Of a stretch of DNA of 64,000 bases, positions 11,292-24,130 are shown piece by piece. Under the pieces are notes generated by a model, which saw only the letters and a list, made by a program, of their open reading frames with translations, did not search any database and was not told the origin of the DNA. Within the stretch, counting starts at the first letter, position 1, and each line of letters starts with the position of its first letter. The DNA comes from Plectrocnemia conspersa (Eukaryota > Arthropoda > Insecta > Trichoptera > Polycentropodidae): contig VTFK01000463.1 in the NCBI GenBank assembly GCA_009617715.1, forward strand, positions 124,001 to 188,000, read 5' to 3'. The translations under genes and the position numbers were made by a program.

Positions 11292-13815
11292 AAAATCGTG
11301 ATTCAATAGATAGTACAGCGCTTCCAAATCGTTTTCTTTTTACATAAATCGCCGATTTTATATACGTATACATGTAAAATAACTAGAGACGGGCAAATTG
11401 CAAAGACACGCACATGTCAGTCTCTAATAATAACAGATGCACAAAACTGTTTTTGTAGTTTCGTATTTTTGACAATCTTTATACACACATTTATAGCGGG
11501 TTTATACAGATTAATTGGTAACGGTTATTATAATGTACACTTATACAATCTTCTATTTGAATCGTTGTTTAATATAAGGGAGCTTATTAATATTGGATGC
11601 TCATTGACATCCGACTTCCGTAATTTTTTCTATAATGTATGAATTATATTATTATAAGAGAAAAATATTAGAACCTTATACTATAACAACGTTGAAATTT
11701 AAAAGCTTTTCAAAAGTGCATATTTGCAAGGAATTTTTAATTTAAATCTATTCTATAATAATAAATATTATATATATACAAATAACGTTAATTGGAATAT
11801 TCTATATGATTAAAAATTAAAATTTAATGACCCAATATGATCGTATGTTATTATAGTGATTTTTAATGTTTTTATAAAATATCAAACAATACCGTCTTAA
11901 TGCAATATTATATAAAAAATATGCTTTTTTGGAAGGACTGTATTTTTTTTATACGCACTAAGTTTAGATAATTTTTATATATCAATTATTTTAGGCAACT
12001 ATCTTATTGTATATGTAAGTTAATTTATATTTTAATTTAAAATTTTAAACAAGCCTACTCCAATATGTTAATTTATATGACAAGGTTCGTGATTTAAGGT
12101 TACTAGTCCATTATTAATTTATATCATTATTTAATTTGTTATACTTTTCGCGTTTGTTGCAATTTTGAAGAACAAAACCATAAAAAAATCGCACAAATAG
12201 TTTTGATTGTCAAAAAAAATTGGTGTGCCAATAAGTTTTGCCAAAAATTAACAAAAAACGATATGTTTATATCGAAAAAAATTAAGCGTTGTGATTTCAC
12301 ATGACATAAAAAAGTTTAGGTGAAATAAAAATAATTTTGAGATGAATAAAAAAATTGCACGACTGATTACTTTTTCACATTAGTTTGTAAATCGCTTTAT
12401 TGTTATATGCATTTAAACCTTTCGTGATATGATATAAAACGAAATATTCAATACAACCAATTAAACCAAATAAAACAGGGTTTACCTAAATCCCTTTACA
12501 CTTATGATTGACTCGTCGATTAATAAAACCGCGAAATCACTCATATACCTTAATCAAATCACTGCCGATTCTTAATGTACGTGTAAATATCTAAATAGAC
12601 GCGTTAATAATAGATTTTGTATTATATACTCAAATATTTAGATAAATTTTATTATTGATTTATCACATTGTGATCTGGTATTATTTTTCGTTTGAGAAAT
12701 TTTATACATATATGCGTTGAAATGGCACTTTTTGATACATATGATATTCGTAGAATACGTGTTATAATTATTATTAATAAAATTTGAGAGAGCGATTGGA
12801 AAAGATTATGAATATATGTACAAGATAAGGGTGTATAATTCGATTTTATGAATATACGAAAAAAGGCATAAGTTGTTTTTCATACTTAGGCTTGTAAGTT
12901 GAACTGACCTCAAAATGCATAATTATTCGTTAGATATAAATGGAAAATATTTATGAATATATATATGTATAAATAGAAAAATAGGCTTTCCTCGCGTGAA
13001 AGAGTATATAAATCAATAAAATATTGTATTGCAAGGAAAACGACATAGAGCCATTTGTCTACCACTGGCTAGGCTCTTCATGCATATATTCAATAGGTAG
13101 ACATTGTGACTATTAGGTGATAATTATTTATTTCCTTTTTGCATATCCAGAATGTACCTATTAAAATATATAAATTTAAAGTTATAGCAACAGAAATATA
13201 TTGTCATTTATGATATAAAAATATATATACATATATATTGAAACGTGTGATGTAATTTATTGATCAGAATCGAACACCATTTTATTTCTCGATGATATGT
13301 GATGTTTTCAAAGTATTAGATCTTTTTAAAATAATTTTATTGCATTGATGGAAGAAGAGTATATTTATATTTATTATTCACATGTGAGAATTTTTTTCTA
13401 GTTCATAGAAGAAGACAGAATGCTATGAATATCCTTAGGCAAATGGTGCAGATATATAAAATAATTTTTATCATGAAAAAAGGCTCAAAGCCTCACATGT
13501 TCGCTTTTAAAATATTGTTTTTGTAGATGTGCGACGTTTGATATGTATATTCATATTATTATATATTGAGGCTTTTATGTATTGTTTTCGGGTCAGCATT
13601 TACTAAGAATTGAAAATTCACTTTGTTTTGCATGTGCATATTGATTTGCCGGCGACTGACCCAAAAATAATTGATTGTTCAATGTTACGTTGCTTATTAT
13701 GTAATAAGGAGATTGTTCCAGGTTTTACGAACCCTGATAATGCTCATTTGTTTTGTACGATGTACCGAACGGAGAGGAAATTATGTAAATAAATAAACGA
13801 TAATAAAAAAAATGA
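11292..13815 (+). other. Anks1: Probable 3' UTR of the ANKS1 gene
   Basis: AU-rich sequence directly follows the stop codon with no competing gene. Several AATAAA hexamers occur, including one near 11758 and a tandem pair at 13788-13797. The part from about 13020 to 13790 is less AT-biased than its surroundings, which would fit a long, conserved 3' UTR. A small 60-codon frame at 13610-13792 inside it is not convincing as protein. The real cleavage site is unknown. Confidence 0.4.
13784..13797 (+). promoter_or_regulatory. Pumilio-like site overlapping tandem AATAAA
   Basis: TGTAAATA (13784-13791) matches the Pumilio recognition consensus UGUANAUA. It overlaps two AATAAA hexamers at 13788-13793 and 13792-13797, followed by an A-rich and then a GT-rich stretch. 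This is the best candidate for the distal poly(A) signal of the ANKS1 transcript. Confidence 0.4.
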
Positions 13816-13854
13816 AAATGTTATTAAACGAAAGTTTGAGTTTCATTACTATAT

Positions 13855-14180
13855 ATATGAACTCTTTCCCGGAAGTTGTCGTCTTGTGTCCGTGAAGTGG
13901 CCGCCCTGTGGAAATCTGCACCCCTAAAACGATCGCATGCTGTTTCGCAAATAAGCTCCGGTTCCACCCCCCTATTTGCCGTGAGTGTTTCGGGGGATGG
14001 ATGAATTGAAAGAGACTACACGTCCCTCGTTCGACCCCTAATTAATTATATGGGGATGATTATCCAAATTGGACCCTTCACTTTTGAGGAAGATAAAAAT
14101 GTTTGATACGGGACAAGTGGTGCTATCTGTACGCGGACCCTCGCAATATTACACGACGGTTGAATATTGCCCACTTTTGT
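13855..14180. promoter_or_regulatory. GC-richer non-coding island
   Basis: First of the long series of CpG-containing islands in the desert. It contains AAAACGATCGCATGC, CCCCCCTATTTGCCG and GTTTCGGGGGATGG. No ORF of note and no copy elsewhere in the window was seen. A cis-regulatory role is inferred from compositional contrast. Confidence 0.25.
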
Positions 14181-15765
14181 CCAACTATCAATTGACATTA
14201 TGCAATCGAAAAATACACAAACCATTAAACATTTTATTTTATTAAATTTTAAAACAAACACTAAAGACAAGTTTAAATTCATAATATATATAAAAATATG
14301 TTTATTATTTTATTTACTTACGCTAAGCAAAAAAATATTATATTATATATTTTAATTTTAAAATAGGAAGATCTTACTTTTAAAATTAAAATTTATAAGA
14401 AAATATTTTATAAAGAAATTTTATTTTTTACGCCATTTTAAATGCATATGTATATGTACATATATAAAGTCAGTTTTATACGAATTCGTAGTTTAATTCA
14501 TCGTGACTCACTTTTATATGTTATTGAAGTTGAGTACATCCATGAAGTTATATATTATTGAAGTTGCAGTACATCCAAATTTGCGATAACGTGCTTTTCC
14601 ATTGAAGGGATTAAAAAAATAGCGCAGTTTTATAATTCAACGTCTTTACTGTTTCATCGATGAAGTAGACGCCTTTCATTCCGGAATATAAGAAGCACCT
14701 CCAAAACACGGTGGCCGGAATTAAATTATAAATTTATTTTACTTTTGATAAACGAATTTATTTGCTCTATATCAATATGCAACTGCATACATTTCCTTTC
14801 TTAAGCTTATCCACATTTACTTATTTATAAAATGTTTGTAGTGAGGGGATTTTAATTGCTTGTATCATTTGTTACAATTCGGAGGTCATTCAAACAATCA
14901 TTTAAACAAATAAAAAGAGAAATCAAAGATAGACTACAGTAAGCTGGAAGAGAGATTTCGTGAACACAAATGAAGAGCGTTAATAATTGGGAATGTTGCA
15001 CGGACCAGTTAATAGTAAGCATCGCAGAAAAAAATACTCTTTATGTAAAAAAGACGCTGCGCATATTACTATTGTATTTCGAGTCTTTGGTTACCGATCG
15101 ACGGAGTAAGCATCTTGATTGTATATCCTAAGGCGTTAACACATTTAAAGGGTGTGTTTAGGAAGCGATGCATATTGCTCGTAAAAATCCTTATTTTCAA
15201 TACCTCAGAGTTGTCTCGAACGAACATTATAAAAGATATGACACTTGGTCACATTGAGAAAGAGGGCAGAGGAGACTCAATACGAGAGATATACATAATT
15301 TTTTACAAAATCTGAGTTTTAATTAGGTTAGTAATTACTCAAAAACACACCCCTAAATTAATGATAAAATGTTCCGAGAAATCTTACCAAGGATTACGGA
15401 TAATTGCTGTGTTTTTATAAACATACAAAAACTATGAAATAATAAACACTACATTTAAATATCGCTTCTATTAATATATTTAATGATTATTAATTTAAAA
15501 AATCCATCATAAATTAAAAAATATGGTATATATGGTATAAACATAAAAAAATAATGCAAATATACATAACATTTTTGTTCTGTTGGATTCTGATAAAATG
15601 GATCTGATAGATTTCCACTGAAATTGGGAAAAGTAAAAAGTTATATTTATGAACTTTTTCACAGTGACTGTTTTAACAGGATTATTTTGTAAGTCCAACA
15701 TTTTTACAATAAGCAAACTTTTATGTGTTTTCAATATATACAGAAAAACGCGTCCAATATCTATT
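14181..15765. other. AT-rich spacer
   Basis: No gene recognised. Around 14678-14725 ATTCCGG and CCGGAATT flank an ACACGGTGG core, forming a weak inverted repeat. Short frames on both strands look random. Confidence 0.5.
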
Positions 15766-16095
15766 CGATCGAACCGAATAGTACCGTGTGTGTATGTGCC
15801 GTGAGTCACATTTAAATATGAAAAGTTATCGTGGGTTCGGTTCGAAAATAATTGGTTGTGTTGGGATGCAGCAGCAGAGGGCCGCCAGACGCGTTAGCCA
15901 CACTCGAGTGGTCACCACCCTTGCTGCTAAGGCGAATCGTATTATATATTATATGGCGTGGGGCTCCGTTATGGACGCTTACCCTTATTTTGGATGCTGT
16001 GGATGTAGAAATCTAAGCAGATGGATCCGTCCGCCGGCGCGGAGGGAAAACGGGGGAAAGCGTCGGAAAAATCGGAGTCGACGCTAAGATCGAAA
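15766..16095. promoter_or_regulatory. GC-richer non-coding island
   Basis: CpG-containing, with GCAGCAGCAGAGGGCCGCC, the palindrome CACTCGAGTG near 15900, and GTCCGCCGGCGCGGAGGG near its end. An open frame at 15788-16087 has no recognisable domain and no typical codon pattern, so the region is taken as regulatory rather than coding. Confidence 0.25.
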
Positions 16096-17820
16096 CCGTG
16101 TTATAAGTAATATCTGTGAAAATGTATAAGAACCGAATTACTAAAATGTATTTTATTTCGTTGGAAAGTTTCAAGCTCACTTATAAAAGCTATCGGGTAT
16201 ACAGTAGCAAATCACCTTCAAACATTCAATTTTTTTATACAGCAGTGAAAGTAAAGAGTCAAATATGACATGAACTTGATTTCAACATCTTAAGAATAAT
16301 GATTATCTCGAAATAAAATCACAGTATATTGAAGTAATACGTTTATATGTTTGTACATAAATATATAATACATAACTACTACTCTAATAGAGTGTTTTGA
16401 TGAACCATCGCGATTATATTGCTGGTCAATGTAAATGTGAGATCAATATGTACATTTTAATATGGTAATTATAAGCTTATCAATTAACACTCAAGCTCAT
16501 ACTTATGGGCTTAAATTTTAACTGATTAACTCTATAATTGTTGTGTTTATAGGAATTAAAAAACACTGTTCAAGTACGTCTAGATGTATTTGTAATGATT
16601 AACTGTTTTGCTTAAAAACTATAATATTGGAATAGAAAGGGTTATTAATTACAGATTTTACAATAATTATTGAACTTCTTTAGTCTATTAAGAAGCAATT
16701 GATTTATAAAAAATCACTTGTCTTGTATTGATATGTAGTCCAAAAATGGTACACAAAATAAATGTATTACTCTATAATAACATATAGAGCATATTTATTT
16801 ATTGTTTTACGTGTTTTTGCAGGAATTTTTATAATAATATTCTATCTACTCTGATAAGCTGCAAATAAAGTTGTTTATAAAAATAGCAAGTCTAAAAAAT
16901 AATGGTAGTAATTTATATATATTTCGTCTTTAAAAGTCCACCTTTTTTTATAAGCTTCGTTAGCTAAGCTGTGTATAATTTTTAGGTTTATAAAGACAGT
17001 TTAGATTTAATTATTATAAAATTAAAGTTTTTTATTTATTATTATAGCAATAAAAATTAAAATAATATTTTATTGCTTCCTACACTTTTTTATTGTACAT
17101 TAAAATAATGCATATAATATAAATACAAATAAAACTATTTGTATAATATAAAAAAATAAAATGCATATATAAAACTATTATTTTTAATTGCTTCGGATAC
17201 ATTCATGTTTTGAATGATCGTAAAATTTTACTATCGCATTAAAATAGAGCGTTCTTCTTAAGATTTAGTACATAATAAATATATTTTATATTTGTCACAA
17301 ATAATTTATACGCATTGTGTGTTCTTTGTTTGATAAAGATTTAGTAGAGGTATGTTTCGCAAAATATCGATATACAAGTCAGCAACTATTTCGTACTGTA
17401 AGGTGTTAATAATAATATACCACTTCACATCTGAGCTGAGCATACTCCAACGTATAATGCCGCTCCCACTTCCATTAATTAAATTCTGTCATCAAGTGTA
17501 AAGCAATTATGTTTGTACTATTAAAACTCGGAAAGTAACATTTGCGAAGTGGTGACTGTTCGCCAAACAATATAACGACGTTTCTTGGAACCGAATCTTA
17601 AACTGCTTTCTGGCATTTCTTTTTCGAGAAAGATATAATAACATGATTAAAGACACCATAAAATATATATAAATCTAAAGTTTATTACAAGTGCTTCAAA
17701 AAAAAAAAAAAAAAACATTATTTTATCAGGTGCCAGAGCTCTATGCATGAATTCTCATTTCTCAAAAATTTTCTTAGAAACTTTTTTTGTTATAAATTAA
17801 ATTTGTATGAATATTTTTGC
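16096..17820. other. AT-rich spacer
   Basis: No coding sequence or clear repeat. A 19-base A-run lies at 17698-17716. A small GC-richer patch lies at about 17520-17600. Confidence 0.5.
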
Positions 17821-18149
17821 ATGTTTTACAACTGCAGTTTTTATACCGCTGCATAAAAAGGGCGGGTCCGTGCAAGTTATTTGAAAATATGCATGTTTTT
17901 TTCATGAAGCTTTATATAGAGATCTTAGGTATTTTAAAGTTGAAAAATTGTTTACGATTTTATAATAATCGGTCTTATATTTTCTTTGGATAATCAAAGA
18001 ACTACAATAATGATGGGTTTAAAAAATGAGCAGATTGCAAAAATGTATGGGGGCTTTCACAGATTTACGCCATAAAATTTGCCTGTCGGTAAACTTAAAT
18101 CTCGTTCATTTAATAAAAGCATCACCAGTTATAAACAAGTTCGAGTTTT

Positions 18150-18348
18150 CTATTTTTTTTTTTTTTTATAAAAGTTTATTTCTTAAATAGACATAGGTAA
18201 AATAGCATACAGATATATTAAATGCACAATACTGGTTCATAACCATTTACATTGTTTAAAAATTGTTAATTTATACAATAACATAAAAGAATAATAAATT
18301 ATACGATAATATACTAAATTAAAGGAAAAAATACATAAAACCTTTTAC

Positions 18349-18392
<44 letters not shown>

Positions 18393-18790
18393 GGAAAAGA
18401 ATGAAGCAGATGAGAAAAACAAATTATACAAAATACATAATATACAAAATAAAACACATACAAAGGTAAATAAACCTAGCCCTGTAGACCCGAAACTGAT
18501 GACACTGTGATGAGCTTAACTGCATCAAAGCAATATGTGCTTAGGCATTTTATGTTTGTATTTAAATTTAAGTTTTGCTTTGTCGTAATCACCGATTCTT
18601 GAAATTAGTGGGTTTGCGTGGTCTCGCGAGATTTTTTTATAGTATTTTTCGGTTTGATAATAACAGTATTCTTTAATGGTAGGAATTAAATGTTTGGTGT
18701 GGAGTTTTTTAAGGTTAGTATAAAACGGTGTATTATAAATTATTTTTATGGCTTTATTTTGACAAGTTTTCTCTAAAATTCAGATATAAA
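18150..18790 (-). mobile_element. 5'-truncated Jockey-like LINE, 3' end only
   Basis: On the minus strand this runs from the C-terminus of a reverse-transcriptase ORF through a 3' UTR to an A-tail, seen as a 15-base T-run at 18153-18167. It sits inside an older dispersed repeat. An unusual 34-base A-run (18355-18388, T on the element's own strand) lies in the 3' UTR. Truncation at the 5' end is typical of target-primed reverse transcription. Confidence 0.65.
18525..18779 (-). pseudogene. C-terminal fragment of a Jockey-like reverse transcriptase
   Basis: The frame reads ILEKTCQNKAIKIIYNTPFY, then TNLKKLHTKHLIPTIKEY, and ends in PKHILL before TGA at 18527-18525, about 84 codons. The ILEK..QNKAI+IIYN..FYTN..LH...IPTI pattern is typical of the region after the reverse-transcriptase domain in insect Jockey-clade elements. 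The catalytic part is missing, so this is a dead fragment. Confidence 0.7.
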
Positions 18791-19165
18791 TACGGGAACC
18801 TAAAATTTATCGATGTAGGTCGATCCGTCTAGGTCCTTAGATTATTTGCGTCAATTATAACAAGTCATCATCCATTTGTATTTTATTTTCTTCAACGAAC
18901 ATCCATTTCAGTTAAAAAAATATAAATAAAAAAACAATAATATACTAGATCATTATAATCACATACAATAGATTACATATATTTTTTTATATATGAAAAT
19001 TTCTCGAAAATTCTTGAAAAAAATCGATAGGTGAAAATGAAAATTCCCATTTATCGAAAAATGAAAAACAGAGTTCATTCCACGTCCATTTTTACATTAC
19101 ATCGTACCTATCGCCGAATACATCTTGTGTTTGGTAAGCTCGTTGAGAAGTTGGATGGTTTGTGC

Positions 19166-19979
19166 AAGAGGAGCGCATTCAAGCGCTTACGTCTTGGCTG
19201 CAACGGGCAAGGATATGGGACGCGATCGTGGCTCTCTATGCCACTCTAAAACTCATCGCCGAACATTGGTGGGTTGTTGACACCGTTCCTTAGCTACTTT
19301 AAAAAGTATTTTATTTGCCAAACACTACTCCGAGAATGCAATGAATTGTATCTCAATACTCCTAGCAAAAGCATATTAGGGTAAAAATACGGATAAGACA
19401 CGTAGATCTCAGAAATTTTCTTTGTAGTACTTTATTTACTTGGATTCCAGACAATAGAACCATATTCAAAGACACTACGAAGTGTTTCGCATAACAAAGC
19501 CGAGTATCTTCGACGCATTATTACACAATTAACGCATAATGGGCATTCAACATGCAACAGTAACTAACTATTGTTTTCTTTATGTTTATCATGTCAAATC
19601 GTCTCATTATTAGGTACCTTAATTTTGAGGTCAGTGATCGATCCTTTGCATTGAGTTTATATATTTATGAGTTTTTATAATGAACAGATCGATGATTGCT
19701 TTTGTCTAGAACCTTATATATTGAAGCTTCCTAAATCCAAACTAGTACGTCTTACAAACTTCACGCTAAGCTTAAACAATCAATCTCCGACTGAATGTGC
19801 ATATTGTTTTATTGACAATAGTATTTACTAATAAAAGGATTTTAAAATAATTTGATGGTTAAGCAAATGCGATTTACTATATTGAAAAAAATATAAATAC
19901 TGCACCCCTATATAATCGCAACAGTTTAATTATCACATAACAATATCAACACATACACACGCATATAAAGCGATTATGA
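19166..19979. other. Spacer of mixed composition
   Basis: No ORF or repeat was recognised. Part of 19160-19300 is less AT-rich and may be the end of the dispersed repeat before it. Confidence 0.4.
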
Positions 19980-20430
19980 TTCATATTTGTCGTCGATCTG
20001 CGTTCAAGTGCATCAAGTGGTGCACATACTTGGGAGGCAAACGAGCGAAAATTGCTATTTACACTTAAGCGTGCATACACATGACATCAAACTGTTACAC
20101 AACACGATTGGTTTTCGAGAGCACTCACGTTCCGGAACGCGTTCACCACATGTCGTGATCCCATTTCGAGATTGTTTAAACATTTTATCGGCTAGGTGGA
20201 AAACGAATTTTTCAGCGGTCGGCGTCGGTGGCATCAATCTGCTAATAGGAAATTTGCTTGTGAAATGAACTGAGAATATATTATCACCAGATGGCTTGAT
20301 GGGAAATTGAAGTTCCGTAACCGGCACACATGTGCGCCATTTTCCGGGAAAACGGAGGCGGGGTGTAGCGCAGGGAGTGTGTAATAAACGCGGCGAGAGC
20401 GGAGAATTTTCCGAGAATTTTCACATATTT
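19980..20430. promoter_or_regulatory. GC-richer island with YY1/Pho-type GCGCCATTTT site
   Basis: Non-coding and CpG-containing. GCGCCATTTTCC at 20334-20345 matches the Pho/YY1 core GCCAT with flanks, followed by GGAGGCGGGG and GCGAGAGCGGAG. The same GCGCCATTTT string recurs in the island at 24363. Polycomb-response-element-like content is an inference from two motif types only. Confidence 0.3.
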
Positions 20431-23135
20431 ACATTCGAAGGTATTGTATCAGATTATTTGATATTTTAAATAAACATATATTAAATCAAATTATTGTTAA
20501 TAAGTAATATATTTTATTTTATATTAGGTTTGTTTTTATATGATAAAATATATTGAATTACATTTTTAAGTACTAGATATAATATGGATGGTTATATAAC
20601 AACATTTTTGCAAATTATTCACAAATATAATAATAATATTGCAAAAAATATTAACATTCGTTTTTAATCAGATTATTTTGATATTTTTTATTAATATTTA
20701 TCGCCAGATTTTTATTCTTAAAAAATATGTTCATGTTTGTATGTCGAACATGTAAATTTGTTCTGCTTTTTCAATTGTGATTTAAAATAATAGTTTTCTA
20801 TATACTTAGTTTAATATAAGAGTCTTGTAAATCTTTAGTTTAATACAATAAATGTCAAACCTCGCACTCAAAGTCATATTTTCACAACACTCGTGATTTA
20901 TGTCTATGAAAGCCTTTAGGGAGCGTTGTTAAAGTCGCATTAGAAAAGTCACCTTTTGATAAATGATCACCGCTCGTATAAGAGCCGGTAGTTAAATATA
21001 ACGTTTAACATTTTTAAGTGCTTAAATTTGCTTCGTCACTCTGCGAAAACTATTAATTCGAAAGAGAATCGAAGGGTTGGCCGCCCCAGAACCAGCTAGA
21101 GCGCTTCTACCACGCCTAAGTGTTCTCCAACTAAAATATTTGCTAACACGTTTATAATTCGATTTGTATGCAAATTTTCTTATTTCGCCGTCCGATGGAA
21201 GCTGATGATAAAACACGACAAGAAGGGGTGAGAAAGTTTTTGGAAAGATGTCAAAGATTTCGCTGAAAATCACGCGAGAATCTCAATTAAGAAATTTAAT
21301 TGAGTTAAGAAAAATTTCACCAGTCACTTTTTATCATAAGAAATAATAATAATAAAGTATGAATTGTCAAAATAGCATTGTATCGAAAATTTATTAAGAA
21401 AAGCTCCATTGTACAGATATCCTCCGCTTCTTGCGAGGAGGTTTAAATCTTCTCAGCTTTTCATCGCTTACCACAAACGTCGCACAATGCGAAATGAAAT
21501 CTGAAATATATCCTTTTGTTGTCCATAAAGTACGATAAGGGTAAAAACGTTGACTTCGAGATTTGTACGTAAGCTTTCGTAACGTGACAAAAATGTTATA
21601 TAAGCGATATTTTATTAAAATTAAATAAATTTAATACTTTTCTTTATGGTATGTATATAATACGTATACGAACGTGTGCTTTTGAGTCACGTTTTTTCGG
21701 TAGCTTTTATCAGCTTTTAATCTCGAACATAAGGAGGAAGAAAAAATAATTTACATTCTGTCAGTCAATGTCGAAAGGCAGCACTTTGTTTTCTTGTCAT
21801 TCAATCACAAACTGTCCGAAACTTGAGGGAGAAAAAATTGCGAACAATCACGATGTTTTTTTTATTTTATTTTACAAAATAAATATATACATATAGTACA
21901 TATTTTTATAACTTAGTTTAATAATTTAACTTTCTCGCTTTAATTGCGATTATTATTAAAATAACTGTTTAATGCAAAATTAGACCTATCTATCTTGTTC
22001 TCGAGTAAAATACTTTCACATTTTTTAATTCTCCCCATTTAATGTTATCAGCCCTCTTGGCAGCAGAAAAACATAGTGATTGATGAAAGCCAAACTTCGA
22101 GGGTGGATGTGTCTTTGATTTAAGTAGTTTATCTTAAATAAAAAAATAATCGATATACTAATGTTAACATTCGTTAATGATATGTAATTTAGTTTTTTTA
22201 ATTTATTAAAACACTACAAAGGAAAAGTGGCGACGGAGACATCTATGGCTGAATAGATATATTAAATTATTAATATTATTTATAGTCATTAAAGTGTCTC
22301 ATTTCAAATTCATTAATAATTTTATTTATATTTTTATAATTTATTCCATATTAAAAACTATTTTTTAAGCAATATAACAAAACTACTTTTTTCCCACTAC
22401 AACCAATTAAGTAAAAATTCTCATGAGCCTTAGATTATGTAAAAAAAAATAGATCAATTAAAAAAATCATATACAGTTACTATTACTTGAATTTTTTTAG
22501 CAACAATAAGTATTTGTTTATTAATTTAAAACATTTTTATTTAAAATACGCGTGACGTGACAAAATAGATTACTTAGTATCAGTCGTTGTAAAGTTGTGC
22601 TTACAATGTGTGCTTAATATATCTGTATTAATTTTAATTTCGTCAAGCGCAGGGTTCAGTGTTAAAAGAAAAAGTGTTGAACTTCATCGATCTTATTTAT
22701 AGCAATGAAATTAAGTACATAAAAATTTAAAGTAATTTATAATAAAAAATGTCGTATTTTTCAATGAAAAATACGACAAAAAAATCATTTTGACAGGTGT
22801 TTCTAAATCGACTTTATTAGCAATATCCTGAACTGTTTTTATGAATCATTTGAGAATCTTCGCTTATGGGGTGCTAAAAAAAATAGCAGGCGAAAAACTG
22901 AAAAAAATTAAATTAATACGCTTTTTACTGAAACTGTAATTATCTTACGATATTTCATTGATTGGCTCAATGTACTATCAAATCATTAATTGAAACACAG
23001 ACTGCCTTATATGAATTATTAGGGTGGATGCAACTTGAAAAAACTTTCAACAATATGTAATATAAATACCTCAATGATCTACACTTAATTAATAATGTAC
23101 AATTACTTAATCCTCCTGCATGATTTTACCTAGAG
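20431..23135. other. AT-rich spacer with a moderately GC patch at 20870-21560
   Basis: No coding gene. The patch at about 21050-21130 contains GGTTGGCCGCCCCAGAACC. Minus-strand frame 21022-21273 has no recognisable domain. Confidence 0.45.
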
Positions 23136-23139
23136 AACG

Positions 23140-23420
23140 TCCAAACCAGGGTGTATAATCAGAGCACAATATAGACGATCATAATTGTACAAGAGGAGAC
23201 AATGGGCCCAATCTATCCGAGGCAATCGCATCCAATTCCTCCTCGGGTCCGACCCAGCATCCCCTTCTCTCCGCATCTCGGGGGTCGGCTAACTGCCTCC
23301 CAGGCATCCGCTGTTCTCATTTTATTCCCGGCCTCTATCTTGATTTTTTGCCCGCAAAACGGAAGGATTCCCTTGCACGCTAAATTAACCTTTCTCAAAT
23401 TACGCCATCGCTACATTCTA
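23140..23420. promoter_or_regulatory. GC-rich, C-biased non-coding island
   Basis: A sharply bounded, pyrimidine-biased block (CCAATTCCTCCTCGGGTCC, CCCCTTCTCTCCGCATCTCG) lies between AT-rich flanks. Frames on both strands lack domains. Regulatory function is inferred only. Confidence 0.25.
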
Positions 23421-24130
23421 TGTTTACATACGACGAAATTTTTATATGTACTCCAACTTATTGTGCTCGCTTTTCGTGGTCGTTATTCAAATTGCGCCTG
23501 ACTTTATTCAGAACGAGGGATGATAATAAAAAATATCTGTGTAATATTCATCAGTGTAATGCTTTGCTTTTTCAGTGTAATAAGCAATCATTTTGCCATT
23601 AGGATATATATTAATAAATTAAATATGAATGCATTCCATTCATAAGCTGTGTTACATATTGAATTAATTCGACTATTATGGGATTAAAAGTATAATATTA
23701 TTTATTTTTCTATGGAATTCAAAACTTTCAGTTAAAAAAATATCACATTTGGATAAAAAATATCCAAAAATAGGATTACTTGTTTAAGTGAAATGTAAAT
23801 GCTATTTAATAGTAGAGCAATTTTTCACGAAAAGTTGTTAAATAATTTATTGTTATAAACCTCTTACTAAAAACTCTGTCTTAAGTCTTTCTTGATTTTG
23901 TTTTCATAGTCGAGGACTCCATATTCATGGAGAATATTCGACCATATGGATTTAGTCTATTCATTAAATGCTTTTGGATTATTCATTCGCATTAAACTAT
24001 CTACTTATTCGAATACATTAAATCATTATAAACAACATAAACATGCTAACCTGAGACTACATGCAATATTTCAGTTATCACTGCTCTAAATCTACATACA
24101 CATTTATCTTTCGTGTACACACTTGTTACA
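23421..24130. other. AT-rich spacer
   Basis: Nothing recognised. A short hairpin-like GGACTCCATATTCATGGAG lies near 23914. Confidence 0.4.

Larger units (their letters stand above)
17821..19165. repeat. Dispersed repeat copy, split by a LINE insertion
   Basis: Three blocks match, in order, the copy at 32288-32650: ATGTTTTACA...TATACCGCT.CATAAAAA with GGGTCCGT.CAAG (17821-17880); TATAACAAGT.ATCATCCA with TCTTCAACGA (about 18856-18900); and ATTATAAT.ACATA with TTCTTGAAAAAA (18950-19022). A further block at 19109-19150 (TATCGCCGAA, TGTGTTTGG, GCTCGTTG) recurs at 63401-63440. The gap between the first two blocks holds a LINE fragment absent from the other copy. Confidence 0.6.

Noticed and set aside
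13610..13792. 60-codon ORF with a CLLC motif after the ANKS1 gene
   Set aside because: Lies in the probable 3' UTR, has no splice context, and ends at the poly(A) signals. No family recognised.
15788..16087. 99-codon ORF in a GC island
   Set aside because: No recognisable domain, and the Arg-rich end reflects CpG-rich sequence.
23202..23501. 99-codon Pro-rich ORF starting MGPIYPRQSHPIPPRV
   Set aside because: The Pro/Ser content follows from the C-biased island and the opposite strand is also open. No splice sites or domain support it.
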